Positions 28,386 to 37,341 of a stretch of DNA of 64,000 bases are shown one piece after another; within the stretch, counting starts at the first letter, position 1; the number at the start of each line of letters is the position of its first letter. Where the stretch lies: contig JAGYJX010000006.1 in NCBI GenBank assembly GCA_018401495.1, positions 434,001-498,000 on the forward strand, in the 5' to 3' direction. A model generated the notes under the pieces. That model had not been told where the DNA came from. It saw nothing but the letters and a program-made list of their open reading frames with translations, and did no database searches. Made by a program: the position numbers and the translations under genes. The DNA comes from Rhodospirillaceae bacterium. Its GTDB lineage: Bacteria > Pseudomonadota > Alphaproteobacteria > Thalassobaculales > Thalassobaculaceae.

Positions 28386-29486
28386 ATGTCGACCGAAATC
28401 AGCGCGGTCGCGACCGAGCACTGGCGAACGCTGGACGATGGCCGCGTGCAGTGCGAGATGTGCCCGCGCTACTGCAAGCTCCACGAAGGCGCGCGCGGGT
28501 TGTGCTTCGTGCGGGCGCGCCAGGCCGACGCCGTGGTGCTGACGACCTACGGCCGCTCGAGCGGCTTCTGCGTCGACCCGATCGAGAAGAAGCCGCTGAA
28601 CCATTTCCTGCCCGGCACGCCGGTGCTGTCGTTCGGCACCGCCGGCTGCAACCTCGCCTGCAATTTCTGCCAGAACCACGACCTCTCGAAGAGCCGGGAG
28701 ATGGATCGGATGCAGGCCGTGGCGATGCCGGACACCATCGCGGAGACCGCTTCGCGGCTGGGCTGCCGATCGGTCGCCTTCACCTACAACGATCCGGTGA
28801 TCTTTCACGAATACGCCCGCGACGTCGCCACGGCGTGCCGGGAGCGCGGCATCAGGACAGTCGCGGTCACCGCCGGCTATCTCACCGACCGGGCGCGACC
28901 GGACTTCTTCCGCCAGGTCGACGCCGCCAACGTGGATCTGAAGGCGTTCACCGAGCGCTTCTACCGCGACGTCACCAAGAGCCGGCTGCAGCCGGTGCTC
29001 GACACCCTGGTCTACCTGGCCAGGGAGACCGCGGTCTGGCTGGAGATCACCAACCTGATCATTCCGGGCCGGAACGACGACGAAACCGAACTGGACGCCA
29101 TGACCGCGTGGGTGGTGGAGCACCTGGGCCCGGACGTGCCCATCCACTTCTCGGCGTTCCATCCGGACTACCGGATGCTCGACACCCCGCGCACGCCGTT
29201 CGAAACCCTCGCCATGGCCCGGCGGATCGCGCTGCGCAACGGTGTACGCCACGCCTATGTCGGCAATGTCCACGACATCGGCCGGCAGTCGAGCTACTGC
29301 CATGCCTGCGGTGTCCGCGCCATCGGGCGGGATTGGCATGAACTCAGCGACTGGAACCTGACCGCCGGTGGACGCTGCGCCGCATGCGGGACCCGGATGG
29401 CCGGCGTGTTCGAGGCCCGTCCGGGCGGTTGGGGCCGCCGGCGCGTGCCCGTGGCTCTGGGGCCAAGCCCCGTCGATGCGGTTTGA
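28386..29486 (+). CDS. amrS: AmmeMemoRadiSam system radical SAM enzyme
   Basis: 366 residues from ATG 28386, served by GGAGGAGCCGAG. The radical SAM cluster motif is GCNLACNFCQNHDLS (C88, C92, C95). An N-terminal set of cysteines (C23, C26, C30, C40: MCPRYCKLHEGARGLC) is characteristic of AmrS. TYNDPVIFHEYA, VDLKAFTERFYR and LIIPGRNDDETEL are further family signatures, and a C-terminal CHACG...CAACG pair may bind another metal. It is homologous to pyruvate-formate-lyase activases, but the target is unknown. It is divergent from its MEMO1-AMMECR1 partner. Confidence 0.94.
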   Translation: MSTEISAVATEHWRTLDDGRVQCEMCPRYCKLHEGARGLCFVRARQADAVVLTTYGRSSGFCVDPIEKKPLNHFLPGTPVLSFGTAGCNLACNFCQNHDLSKSREMDRMQAVAMPDTIAETASRLGCRSVAFTYNDPVIFHEYARDVATACRERGIRTVAVTAGYLTDRARPDFFRQVDAANVDLKAFTERFYRDVTKSRLQPVLDTLVYLARETAVWLEITNLIIPGRNDDETELDAMTAWVVEHLGPDVPIHFSAFHPDYRMLDTPRTPFETLAMARRIALRNGVRHAYVGNVHDIGRQSSYCHACGVRAIGRDWHELSDWNLTAGGRCAACGTRMAGVFEARPGGWGRRRVPVALGPSPVDAV

Positions 29487-29518
29487 CTTCTATAAATATC
29501 AATCAAAAGATGCAATTT

Positions 29519-29541
29519 CTTGCAGGTCTCGCCCCTGCAAG
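29519..29541. terminator. Hairpin downstream of amrS
   Basis: Perfect 8-bp stem CTTGCAGG/CCTGCAAG with a 7-nt loop, 33 bases after the amrS stop in an AT-rich gap (29487-29669). It has no downstream T-run, so termination is only one possibility. A promoter for the following gene probably also lies in this gap: TTGACT at 29566-29571 and an AT-rich stretch after it. Confidence 0.4.
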
Positions 29542-29669
29542 CTCAAGGAATATCGTCTTCCAGTTTGACTAAAAAGCTAAAAAATATCGATTATATAGCG
29601 TTAAGACTTCGTTAAGGTTTCGGGGTTGTCAATGCCGCGGGGATTCATGTGGGGGCGGAGATACGTGCT

Positions 29670-30703
29670 ATGGGCGAACCGCGCGGGCGGGTTCTGGTGG
29701 TTTCGCGTGACATCGAGGCGATGCGGGAGATTGCCGATGCCATGCCCGCCGGGCGCGGCGCGCCGATTGACTGGGTGGGGGGTGCCGCCGAGGCGATCGA
29801 TCTGCTGGGACGCAGTTCGAACGGCGTTGTCCTGGTCCTGGCCGACAAGCGGCTGGCCGACGGCACCCCTTTCGACGTGTTCCGGTACGTCCGCCGCGAC
29901 CCGGTTGCCCGTACCCCGGGATCGCGCTGGCGCTGCTCGGGGACGCCGTCACCGAGGCCGATCTCCGGCGCTCGGCGCTGCTCGGCTGCCTGCACATCCT
30001 CGGGCGGCCGTTCCAGCCGGGGGCGATCGCGCAGGGGCTGGCACGATGGCCTCTCGACCGCACCGACTTCATCGTCTCCGGATCCTACACCGGTCCGGAT
30101 CGACGGCGGGCCAGCCGCCAGCAGATGGTTGAGCGCCGAACCCTTTCGGGGCCGGCGGAGCAGACGGTCGCTTCCACCGGCCTCGGGTTCGACATCAGGC
30201 CATCGACGACCGTGTTCCGGTTCCGCCGCATGGCGACCGACGACCCCGATGCCGCCATCGCCTTGCGCAACGGCCTGACCCGGGAGGCGATCGAGCCGGC
30301 CCGGGCGCATGTCCGCCTGAAGCAGGACCAGGCGATCGCCATGCTCGGGGTCATCCAGTATCGGATGGACGACGCCTTCGCGCGGCTGGTTGAGCATCCC
30401 GACCGAGAGGGGTTGACGCGTCTGAACGGTGTCGCCCGCGAGGCGGCGGCCCTGACCGAGACCCGCGGTCTCCAACTCGTTGGTGCGATCGTCCGGGGGC
30501 TGATCGGCCACACCGGCGGCAACCAGGCGCCGGGCGGGGGGCTGTTGGAGATCCTGCGAGCGCACCTCGCGGCGCTGCGCAAGGCGCTCGATGGTGGGAT
30601 CGTCGACGATGGCGGTCCGGTGGGACGGCAGGTGCTGAGCGCGTTGCGGAGCGCCGAGGACGCCTTTAGCCCGGGCGGCGGCGGTGCCGCCGGGCCATCC
30701 TGA
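29670..30703 (+). CDS. Receiver-like signalling protein (frameshifted)
   Basis: About 344 residues. The start ATG 29670 has GGCGGAG upstream; a GTG at 29649 is possible. The N-terminal receiver-like fold (GRVLVVSRDIEAMREIADAM, VLVLADKRLADGTPFDVFRYVR) has an Asp where the phosphoacceptor is expected, but the surrounding motif is weak. The frame changes at about 29930. It then continues ALALLGDAVTEADLRRSALLG, the linker TGPDRRRASRQ (also seen in the regulator at 10929), and a helical C-terminal domain of about 170 residues rich in Arg, Ala and Leu. There is no DNA-binding domain. The output is unknown. Confidence 0.65.
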
Positions 30704-30853
30704 TGCGAGGTTTCCGGCGCTGTCGGTTCGACGTGTCGCCGCGCCGACACGATCGGTCGCGGTCGCGGCAGCGATCGGCGCCATTCCCGTGTCTGGTTCG
30801 CTCAGGCTCCCCGCCTTGATCCGGATAGCCGGGAGCCGTCAGGAGGGTTTGGC

Positions 30854-31564
30854 ATGGCCGAGGACGACGACATCGTTCTTTCCGAGCTCGACGACGATGA
30901 ACTCGTCCAGCAGATGCACGACGACCTGTACGACGGTCTCAAGGACGAGATCACCGAGTCCGTCAACATCCTGCTGGAGCGCGGCTGGACACCGTACGAC
31001 GTCCTGACCAAGGCGCTGGTCGAGGGCATGCGGATCGTCGGCATCGACTTTCGCGACGGCATCCTGTTCGTGCCGGAAGTGCTGATGGCCGCGAACGCCA
31101 TGAAGGCCGGCATGTCGATCCTTCGACCGCTGCTGATCGAGACCGGCGCGCCGCGTGTCGGCAAGATGGTGATCGGCACCGTGAAGGGCGACATCCACGA
31201 CATCGGCAAGAACCTGGTGTCGATGATGATGGAAGGCGCCGGGTTCGAGGTGATCGACCTCGGCATCAACAACCCGGTCGAGGCCTACCTCGCGGCGATC
31301 GAGGAGCACCAGCCCGACATCCTCGGCATGTCGGCGCTGCTGACCACCACCATGCCCTACATGAAGGTCGTGATCGACACGATGAAGGAGAAGGGCATCC
31401 GCGACGACTACATCGTGCTGGTCGGCGGCGCGCCGCTGAACGAGGCGTTTGCCGACAGCGTCGGCGCCGACGCCTATTGCCGCGACGCGGCGGTGGCGGT
31501 GGAGACCGCCAAGGCGCTGATCGCCGAGCGCCGCCGCTCCAATTCCGAGGCCGCCGAGGGGTAG
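30854..31564 (+). CDS. Corrinoid (cobalamin-binding) protein of methyltransfer systems
   Basis: 236 residues with AGGAGGG upstream of the ATG. The N-terminal helical cap (B12-binding_2, residues 15-95: ITESVNILLERGWTPYDVLTKALVEGM) precedes the Rossmann-type B12 domain with the signature GTVKGDIHDIGKN (D113, H115, G118; the His replaces dimethylbenzimidazole), then GMSALLTTTMPYMK and LVGGAPLNEAFADSVGADAY. It matches MtbC/MtgC-type proteins that shuttle methyl groups between a substrate-specific methyltransferase and tetrahydrofolate or homocysteine. No methyltransferase is encoded in the window; DUF1638 and PF13769 genes follow. Confidence 0.92.
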   Translation: MAEDDDIVLSELDDDELVQQMHDDLYDGLKDEITESVNILLERGWTPYDVLTKALVEGMRIVGIDFRDGILFVPEVLMAANAMKAGMSILRPLLIETGAPRVGKMVIGTVKGDIHDIGKNLVSMMMEGAGFEVIDLGINNPVEAYLAAIEEHQPDILGMSALLTTTMPYMKVVIDTMKEKGIRDDYIVLVGGAPLNEAFADSVGADAYCRDAAVAVETAKALIAERRRSNSEAAEG

Positions 31565-31573
31565 GGGCGTCCG

Positions 31574-32279
31574 GTGGCCGGGAGGATGAGTTCGTTGGAC
31601 CAGCGGTCCACGCGCCACGGGCATCGGCCTGATCACCGAGCGTCGGCGGGGCCAGCGGCCGACCGGGCGCCGAGGCCGGCCACGCTGTTCATCGCCTGCG
31701 GCGCGCTGGCGACCGAACTGGTGGCGTTGAAGCGCGCCAGCGGGTGGACCGAGCTGACCATCACCTGCCTGCCCGCGCACTGGCACAACACCCCGCACAA
31801 GATCACCCCCGGGGTGCTGCGCAAGATCCGCTCGGCGCGCCGGCGCCTACGACCGAATCGGCGTGATCTACGGCGATTGCGGCACCGGCGGCGATCTCGA
31901 CCGGGCGCTCGAGGCCGAGGGGGTCGAGCGCATCCCGGGACCGCACTGCTACCAGTTCTTCATGGGAACCGCCGATTTCGAGGCGCTCGCCGAGGAGGAG
32001 CCCGGCTGCTTCTTCCTGACCGACTACCTCGTCAGGCACTTCGACCGCCTGATCGTCAAGGGTCTCGGGCTGGACCGGTACCCGGAGCTGCTGCCGGACT
32101 ATTTCGGGAACTACACCAAGGTCGTCCACCTGGCGCAGCTCGCCGATCCCGCCCTGAGGGAGCGGGCGGAAACGGCCGCGCGTCGGCTCGGGCTGGCCTT
32201 CGAGCACCGGATGGTCGGCTACGGCGAACTGGCCGGCTTCGTCGCCGCCGCCGCCGCGCCGCCGCCGGCCGGCGGCTGA
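31574..32279 (+). CDS. DUF1638 protein linked to corrinoid methyltransfer (frameshifted)
   Basis: About 235 residues. The first part (ATLFIACGALATELVALKRASGW, LPAHWHNTPHKITPGVLRKI) breaks at about 31845. It resumes as YDRIGVIYGDCGTGGDLDRALEAEG, ERIPGPHCYQFFMG, DYLVRHFDRLIVKGLGLD. The CGA...CGTGGDLD pattern is typical of DUF1638, which co-occurs with corrinoid proteins and methylamine or betaine methyltransferases. Its activity is unknown. The start is either the GTG at 31574 or the ATG at 31586. It follows the corrinoid gene by 9 bases and precedes the next gene by 13, so it is one operon. Confidence 0.82.
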
Positions 32280-32292
32280 GGACGCGCGTCGA

Positions 32293-32610
32293 ATGGCGAG
32301 CCTGGTGGTCACCTTCTGGCGCGATATTCCGGCCCAGGTGGTCGTGGAGAAGGGCCGCGGGCGCCGACGCGAGAGCGCCAAGGTCGAGTTGTCGCCGCGC
32401 TTCGCCGCCGCCATCGACGCCGCCGCCATGAAGGGCGACGCCGCCGGCGCCGACGCCTATCTCGACGATTGGCGGCGCTCGGAGCCGGTCGAGGTGCCGG
32501 ATGACGGGATGGAGGCGACCGCCGCCGCCGAGGCCGCCCGGATCGAGGCTGAGTGGCCGGGTGAGCGGCTGCGCGCCGTCGTCGCGGCCGGCGGTCGGGA
32601 GCCCGGGTGA
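32293..32610 (+). CDS. PF13769 ('virulence factor') small protein
   Basis: 105 residues: SLVVTFWRDIPAQVVVEKGRGRRR, VELSPRFAAAIDAAAMKGDAAGADAYLDDWRR, then an Ala/Glu-rich tail. It matches the short PF13769 family, whose misleading name dates from an early annotation and which usually sits beside corrinoid, DUF1638 and methylenetetrahydrofolate genes. I infer a role in the one-carbon/corrinoid module. It is the last gene of the three-gene operon and convergent with the PAS gene. Confidence 0.78.
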   Translation: MASLVVTFWRDIPAQVVVEKGRGRRRESAKVELSPRFAAAIDAAAMKGDAAGADAYLDDWRRSEPVEVPDDGMEATAAAEAARIEAEWPGERLRAVVAAGGREPG

Positions 32611-32627
32611 TGCCGGCGGCCGGTGGG

Positions 32628-33152
32628 TCAGCGGATCCGCAGGATCCCCGGCAGGTAGACCCGGTCGTCGCTGTCGTAAAACACCGTCATGCCGAGCAGC
32701 CGGTCCGGAGTGCGCCGGTCCGTCGCCAGCGGCAGGATGACGTTTTCCAGGGCGGTTACCTCGGTGTGATGCTGGAACATCGGGCTGCCGCGGCGCCACA
32801 TCGGCCGGGCGTCCTCCATCATCTGAAGCAGTGTCCCGACAACCACCTGGTAGTCCCCGACGTTGGGGTGGCATTCGGCAAGGGTGTGGCCGGTGTAGTC
32901 TTTGCCGACTCCGTCGACGACCGCGGTGCCGATCAACCGGTAGCGGAACGCCTCGGTGGCTCGATCGAAATCAAGCATCCAGATGTAGGGCAGCAGCGGC
33001 TTGATCTCTTCCGGGTGGATGTCGTCGCGCGCCGGAAGATCGTCAGGTCCGGCCCGCTTCGAGGCCCAGTAGCGGTGCAGACCCGCCGCCAGGTCGGAGG
33101 CGCGCGCAGGATCATAGGGGCGCCACTGTCCCGGTCCAGGATCGGTCTTCAT
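32628..33152 (-). CDS. PAS_5-family sensor-like protein
   Basis: 174 residues from ATG 33152; the frame extends upstream into the next gene without similarity. GLHRYWASKRAGPDDLPARDDIHPEEIKPLLPYIWMLD, FRYRLIGTAVVDGVGKDYTGHTLAE and VILPLATDRRTPDRLLGMTVFY match the stand-alone PAS_5 family, the third copy in this window and the only unbroken one besides 21853. Cytoplasmic, ligand unknown, and no attached effector domain. Confidence 0.82.
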   Translation of the reverse strand: MKTDPGPGQWRPYDPARASDLAAGLHRYWASKRAGPDDLPARDDIHPEEIKPLLPYIWMLDFDRATEAFRYRLIGTAVVDGVGKDYTGHTLAECHPNVGDYQVVVGTLLQMMEDARPMWRRGSPMFQHHTEVTALENVILPLATDRRTPDRLLGMTVFYDSDDRVYLPGILRIR

Positions 33153-33244
33153 CCGGGTTCCGCCACAACCGAGGCGCGGTTCTGCGCCTCCAGGGCGCAC
33201 TATAGCGGGCATCGTGCCGCCCTTCCAGGCGTTGCGCGCTGCCG

Positions 33245-34099
33245 CTAAGCCGCGAGGGCGCGGGCGTGCCAGCGCAGGTGATCCTCGATGAAGCTGGCGA
33301 TGAAGAAGTACGAGTGGTCGTAGCCGTCCTGCCGGCGCAGGGTCAGCTGGATGCCGGTGCCGGCGCACGCCGCCTCCAGCAGGTCCGGCTTGAGCTGCTC
33401 GGCGAGGAAGCCGTCGGCGGTGCCCTGGTCGACCAGGATCGCCGGGACCCGTGCGCCGTCGGCGATCAGCGCGCAGGCGTCGTACTGGCGCCAGGCGTCG
33501 CGGTCGGCCCCGAGGTAGCCGGACAGCGCCTTGTGCCCCCACGGGCAGTTCATCGGCGAGGCGATCGGCGCGAACGCCGACACCGACCGGAAGCGGTCGG
33601 GGGTGCGCAGCGCCAGGGTCAGCGCGCCGTGACCGCCCATCGAGTGCCCCGAGATCGCCTGCCGCGTGGGATCGATCGGCAGTGTCGCCGCCACCAGTTC
33701 CGGCAGTTCGCGCTCCAGGTAGCTGCGCATCCGGTAGTGCGTCGACCACGGCGCTTCGGTGGCGTCGACGTAGAAGCCGGCGCCGAGACCGAAATCATAG
33801 GCGCCATCGGGATCGTCGGGCACGCCGTCGCCGCGCGGGCTGGTGTCGGGGGCGATCAGCGCCAGGCCCAGTTCCGCGGCCACCCGCTGGGCCCCAGCCT
33901 TGACGGTGAAATTGTCCTCGGTGCAGGTCAGCCCGGCGAGGAACCACAGCACCGGAACCGGGGTCGTCTCGGCCTGCGGAGGCAGGAACGCGGCGAACCG
34001 CATCGACGTCCCGGTCTCGCGCGAACGGTGGCGGATCACCGATTGCACGCCGCCGAAGGCCTTGGCCGCTGAGACGGTCTCGAACTCGGGCACTGGCAT
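33245..34099 (-). CDS. fghA: S-formylglutathione hydrolase
   Basis: 284 residues from ATG 34099 (a TTG at 34120 is less likely). It hydrolyses S-formylglutathione to formate and glutathione, the last step of glutathione-dependent formaldehyde oxidation. Esterase D family: FLAGLTCTEDNF, APDTSPRGDGVPDDPDGAYDFGLGAGFYVDAT, nucleophile S153 in SGHSMGGHGAL, acid in LVDQGTADGFL and His in GYDHSYFF. Its closeness to a corrinoid one-carbon module fits demethylation chemistry that releases formaldehyde, but no formaldehyde dehydrogenase gene is nearby. Confidence 0.95.
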   Translation of the reverse strand: MPVPEFETVSAAKAFGGVQSVIRHRSRETGTSMRFAAFLPPQAETTPVPVLWFLAGLTCTEDNFTVKAGAQRVAAELGLALIAPDTSPRGDGVPDDPDGAYDFGLGAGFYVDATEAPWSTHYRMRSYLERELPELVAATLPIDPTRQAISGHSMGGHGALTLALRTPDRFRSVSAFAPIASPMNCPWGHKALSGYLGADRDAWRQYDACALIADGARVPAILVDQGTADGFLAEQLKPDLLEAACAGTGIQLTLRRQDGYDHSYFFIASFIEDHLRWHARALAA

Positions 34100-34162
34100 A
34101 ACGTCCTCCGGTGGCGGCAATCCGCGTGGCCACGACCCTATAGCAGCCCCGAGCGGCGGTCG

Positions 34163-35806
34163 TCAGCCGAGCAGCCAATCGTTCTGGCCGGTGGCGGGCG
34201 GAATTCCCATCAGCGGCAGCGGCGGCGCGCCCGGGCCGATCAGGTCGATCGACAGCCGCACGTCATCGAAGCCGAGGTGCTCCACGCTCCGCAGCGTGTC
34301 GACGTCACCCGAGGCGATCTCCGTGACCAGGATGGCGTTGCCCTGGATGGCCAGCGCGAAGGCGGCGAGTGGGCCGTCGAAGCCGGCCGTGTCGTCGCCC
34401 GCGCCGCCCAGGATGAGGTCGCTGCCGGGGCCGCCGTGCAGGAAGTCGTTCCCGGCGCCGCCGCTGAGCGTATCGTCGCCGCCTTGGGCGTTGTGGAACA
34501 GGTAGGCCCCGTCACCGTACAGGCTGTCGTTGCCGCTGCCGCCGAACAGCCGGTCGTTGCCGCCCACGGCGTTGTCGCGCATCACCTCGGCGTCGCCGTA
34601 CAGGCGATCGTCGCCGCTGCCGCCGGACAGCCGGTCGTCGCCGCCCCGGGAGCCGCCGTACATCATCGACGCGTCGCCGCCGAGCGCGTCGTTGCCGTTG
34701 CCGCCGTTGAGCGTGTCGTCGCCGCCGCGCGCGCTGTCGCCGATGATGATGGCGTCGCCGAACAGGTAATCGTCATCGTCGTTGCCGAACAGGCGGTCGT
34801 CGCCGCCGCGGGTGGCAGCCTGCATCTCGAACCCGTCGCCGAGGAGGAAGTCGACACCGTCGCCGCCCAGCAGCCGGTCGTCGCCGCCGCGGGCGTCGTC
34901 GTACAGGATATGGCCGTCGCCGTGGAGGGTGTCGTCGCCGCCGCCGCCGGACAGACGGTCGTCGCCGCCCCGCGCCTCGCCGGACAGGAACAACGCGTCG
35001 CCGTAGAGTTCGTCGTTGTCGCCGCCGCCGTTCAGCGTGTCGTCGCCGCCGCGCGCGCTGTCGTGCATCGTGTAGGACTCGCCGAACAGGACGTCATACC
35101 CGTCACCGCCGAACAACCGGTCGTCGCCGCCGCTGGTGTTGCCGTACATGACCGAGGCGTCGCCGTGCAGCCGGTCGACGCCGTCGCCGCCGGACAGCCG
35201 GTCGTCGCCGCCGCGCGCGTCGCCGACCATGAACTCGGCGTCGCCGTACAGGGCATCGCCGCCGTCGTCGCCGAACAGCCGGTCGTCACCGCCCTGGGCG
35301 TCGTCGAACATGTAGTCGGCATCGCCGACCAGCCTGTCCTGGTCAGCCCCGCCAAACAGCCGGTCATCGCCGCCGCGGGCGCTCTCGACCATCGCCACGG
35401 CGTCGCCGACCAGGGTGTCGTCGTGGTTCCCGCCATACAGCCGGTCGTCGCCGCCCTCGGTGTTGCCGTACATCATCGAGGCGTCGCCCTGGAGCCGGTC
35501 GGGGTCGTCGCCGCCGAACAGCCGGTCGTCGCCGCCGCGGGCGTCGTCGTACATCACGGCGGCGTCGCCAATCAGGTCGTCGCTTCCGTCGCCGCCGGAC
35601 AACCGGTCGTTGCCGCCGCGGGACGCGTCGAACATGCTGCCGGGGACATCGCCGTAGACGCGGTCGTTGCCTTCCAGGCCGAGGATGCGGTCGTTGCCGC
35701 CGCGGTCGCCGTTGGTGAGGTCGCCGAACAGATCGCCGACGATATGGTCGTCAAGGGCCGTGCCGGTCAGCGTGTCGTTCCCGAAATCACCCGTGATGTC
35801 GGCCAT
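34163..35806 (-). CDS. RTX-like repeat protein with a 27-residue unit
   Basis: 547 residues, extremely rich in Gly and Asp. Starting at residue 36, about fifteen consecutive 27-residue units read GGDDRLFGGDGxDxLxGD followed by nine residues such as ASMMYGNTE. Each unit thus holds two calcium-binding nonapeptides of the RTX type plus a third, non-canonical nonapeptide. The C-terminal 90 residues (AGFDGPLAAFALAIQGNAILVTE, VEHLGFDDVRLSIDL) resemble the cap of hemolysin-type proteins that often carries the type I secretion signal. There is no N-terminal signal peptide. Secretion by a type I system and a Ca2+-folded surface or extracellular role are inferred; no transporter genes are adjacent. Confidence 0.85.
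   Translation of the reverse strand: MADITGDFGNDTLTGTALDDHIVGDLFGDLTNGDRGGNDRILGLEGNDRVYGDVPGSMFDASRGGNDRLSGGDGSDDLIGDAAVMYDDARGGDDRLFGGDDPDRLQGDASMMYGNTEGGDDRLYGGNHDDTLVGDAVAMVESARGGDDRLFGGADQDRLVGDADYMFDDAQGGDDRLFGDDGGDALYGDAEFMVGDARGGDDRLSGGDGVDRLHGDASVMYGNTSGGDDRLFGGDGYDVLFGESYTMHDSARGGDDTLNGGGDNDELYGDALFLSGEARGGDDRLSGGGGDDTLHGDGHILYDDARGGDDRLLGGDGVDFLLGDGFEMQAATRGGDDRLFGNDDDDYLFGDAIIIGDSARGGDDTLNGGNGNDALGGDASMMYGGSRGGDDRLSGGSGDDRLYGDAEVMRDNAVGGNDRLFGGSGNDSLYGDGAYLFHNAQGGDDTLSGGAGNDFLHGGPGSDLILGGAGDDTAGFDGPLAAFALAIQGNAILVTEIASGDVDTLRSVEHLGFDDVRLSIDLIGPGAPPLPLMGIPPATGQNDWLLG
34480..35701 (-). repeat. Tandem 81-bp repeat array inside the RTX-like gene
   Basis: Fifteen in-frame units of 81 bp (one of 84) encode the 27-residue repeats. 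Units differ at silent and variable positions but keep GGxDRLxGG and LxGDA, so the array is old or diversifying. Confidence 0.8.
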
Positions 35807-35938
35807 CTCGCTTCTCCTGCTACCGCGGTTGCAACCCGCGGATCACGTTGGGAAAACGAGATTAGGTCGGACGTGGCCGGCGCGCTTCGGCGGCGTTTGC
35901 CGGTCACCGATTGGTCACAGCCGCCGGAACCGGGTCGT

Positions 35939-37246
35939 TCACGCCTCGATCGGCTCGACCCCGCACCACTCGGCGATGAACAGCGCGATCGCCTTGGTGG
36001 CGTCGCGGATCGAGGGAATGTTCACCCGCTCGTCGAAGCCGTGGGCGTCCTCGCACAGCGGTCCGTAGACCAGGCACGGCATGCCGCCGTACAGCACGAA
36101 CACCCGACTGTCGATGTAGGCGGTGGCGATGTAGTCGACCGGCTTCCTGCCGGCGATGCGCTCATGGCAGCGGCTCAGCACGGTCTCCGCCGCGCTGCCC
36201 GGCTCGAGGTCGTAGCCCTCGGTGAAGAAGCCGTTCCAGACCACCTCAGGAGGGTTGTTCGACAGGAACGGATGGCCCGACGCCGCCTGGCGCACGGCGT
36301 CCTCGATGTCGCGCTGCATCTCGGTCGGCTTGAAACCGGGGTAGATCGAGATCCGGCAGTCCATGGTGCACCACGCCGGCACCGAGGAGGCCCAGTCGCC
36401 GCCGGCGATCTTGCCGACGTTCATGTTCACCGGGTGGGCGTGGGCGCCGTAGTGCCGGGTGTCGTGGCGTCGGGCGTTCCACTTGTCCTCGACCTTGCGC
36501 AGCGCCGGGACCAGGTCCATCGCCGCCTGGATGGCGTTCGAGCCGGTGCCGGCCTGGGCCACGTGCACCGGGTGGCCGCGCACCTTGACCTGGAACCACT
36601 GCACGCCCATCACGGCGCGGGTCATCTTGCCGCCCGACGGCTCGCTGATCAGCGCGGCGTCGGCCTTGTAGCCGCGCACCAGGGTGGCGAGCGCGCCGTT
36701 GCCGGTGCTCTCCTCCTCGCACACCGTCTCCATGTGCACGGTCGCCGCCGGCTGCAGCCCGGCGCGCCGCAGCGCGTCCATGGCGAACAGGTTGGCGACC
36801 ACGCCGGCCTTCATGTCGCCGGCGCCGCGGCCGTACATCCAGTCGCCCTTGATGGTCGCGGCGAACGGCGGGTCGGCCCACATCTCGACCGGGCCGGTCG
36901 GCACCACGTCGATGTGGCCGTTCAGGATCAGCGACCGGCCGGCCTCGGATCGCGGGCGGTGGGTGGCGACGACGTTCCAGGCGTGCTCGTAGTCGACCGC
37001 GACCGGCGAGAAGCCCGGGATGGTGCTCGATGTCCTTCGGGTCGACCCGCCAGCGGTCCATCTCGTAGCCGCGCTGGCGCATCGCCTGGAACATCAGGTC
37101 CTGGGCCAGATGCTCCTGGCCGCGCAGCGAGGGCGGCGCACCAGGTCCTGCAGAAAGGCGATCTGGTCGTCGAAGCCCGCGTCGACCGCGTCCTTGATGC
37201 GACGCGCCAGTTCCTCGCCGAGAGCCGCGCCCGGTTCGCCGTTCAT
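35939..37246 (-). CDS. M20-family deacylase, ArgE/DapE type (two frameshifts)
   Basis: About 435 residues. The start ATG 37246 gives MNGEPGAALGEELARRIKDA. The frame changes at about 37137 (before SLRGQEHLAQDLMFQAM) and at about 37015 (before FSPVAVDYEHAWNVVAT). The catalytic part is then intact: LILNGHIDVVPTG and YGRGAGDMKAG (metal His/Asp), VCEEESTGNGA (catalytic Glu), and a lid domain with GKIAGGDWASSVPAWCTMDCRI. It removes acyl groups from an amino acid, as in acetylornithine or succinyl-diaminopimelate hydrolases; the substrate is uncertain. Cytoplasmic. Confidence 0.85.
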
Positions 37247-37341
37247 GTCAGCCGCCTCGTGATCCGGTTTCCGTCAGAGAAAGCCATCCTGCGCCGCCGG
37301 CCCGCCGGGCGGCAAGCCTCCGCGCGCGCCTCTGGACGCAG

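Noticed and set aside
34480..35701. Possible CRISPR array because of regular 81-bp spacing
   Set aside because: The repeats are coding, in frame, and degenerate at silent sites; there are no unique spacers between identical repeats and no cas genes.
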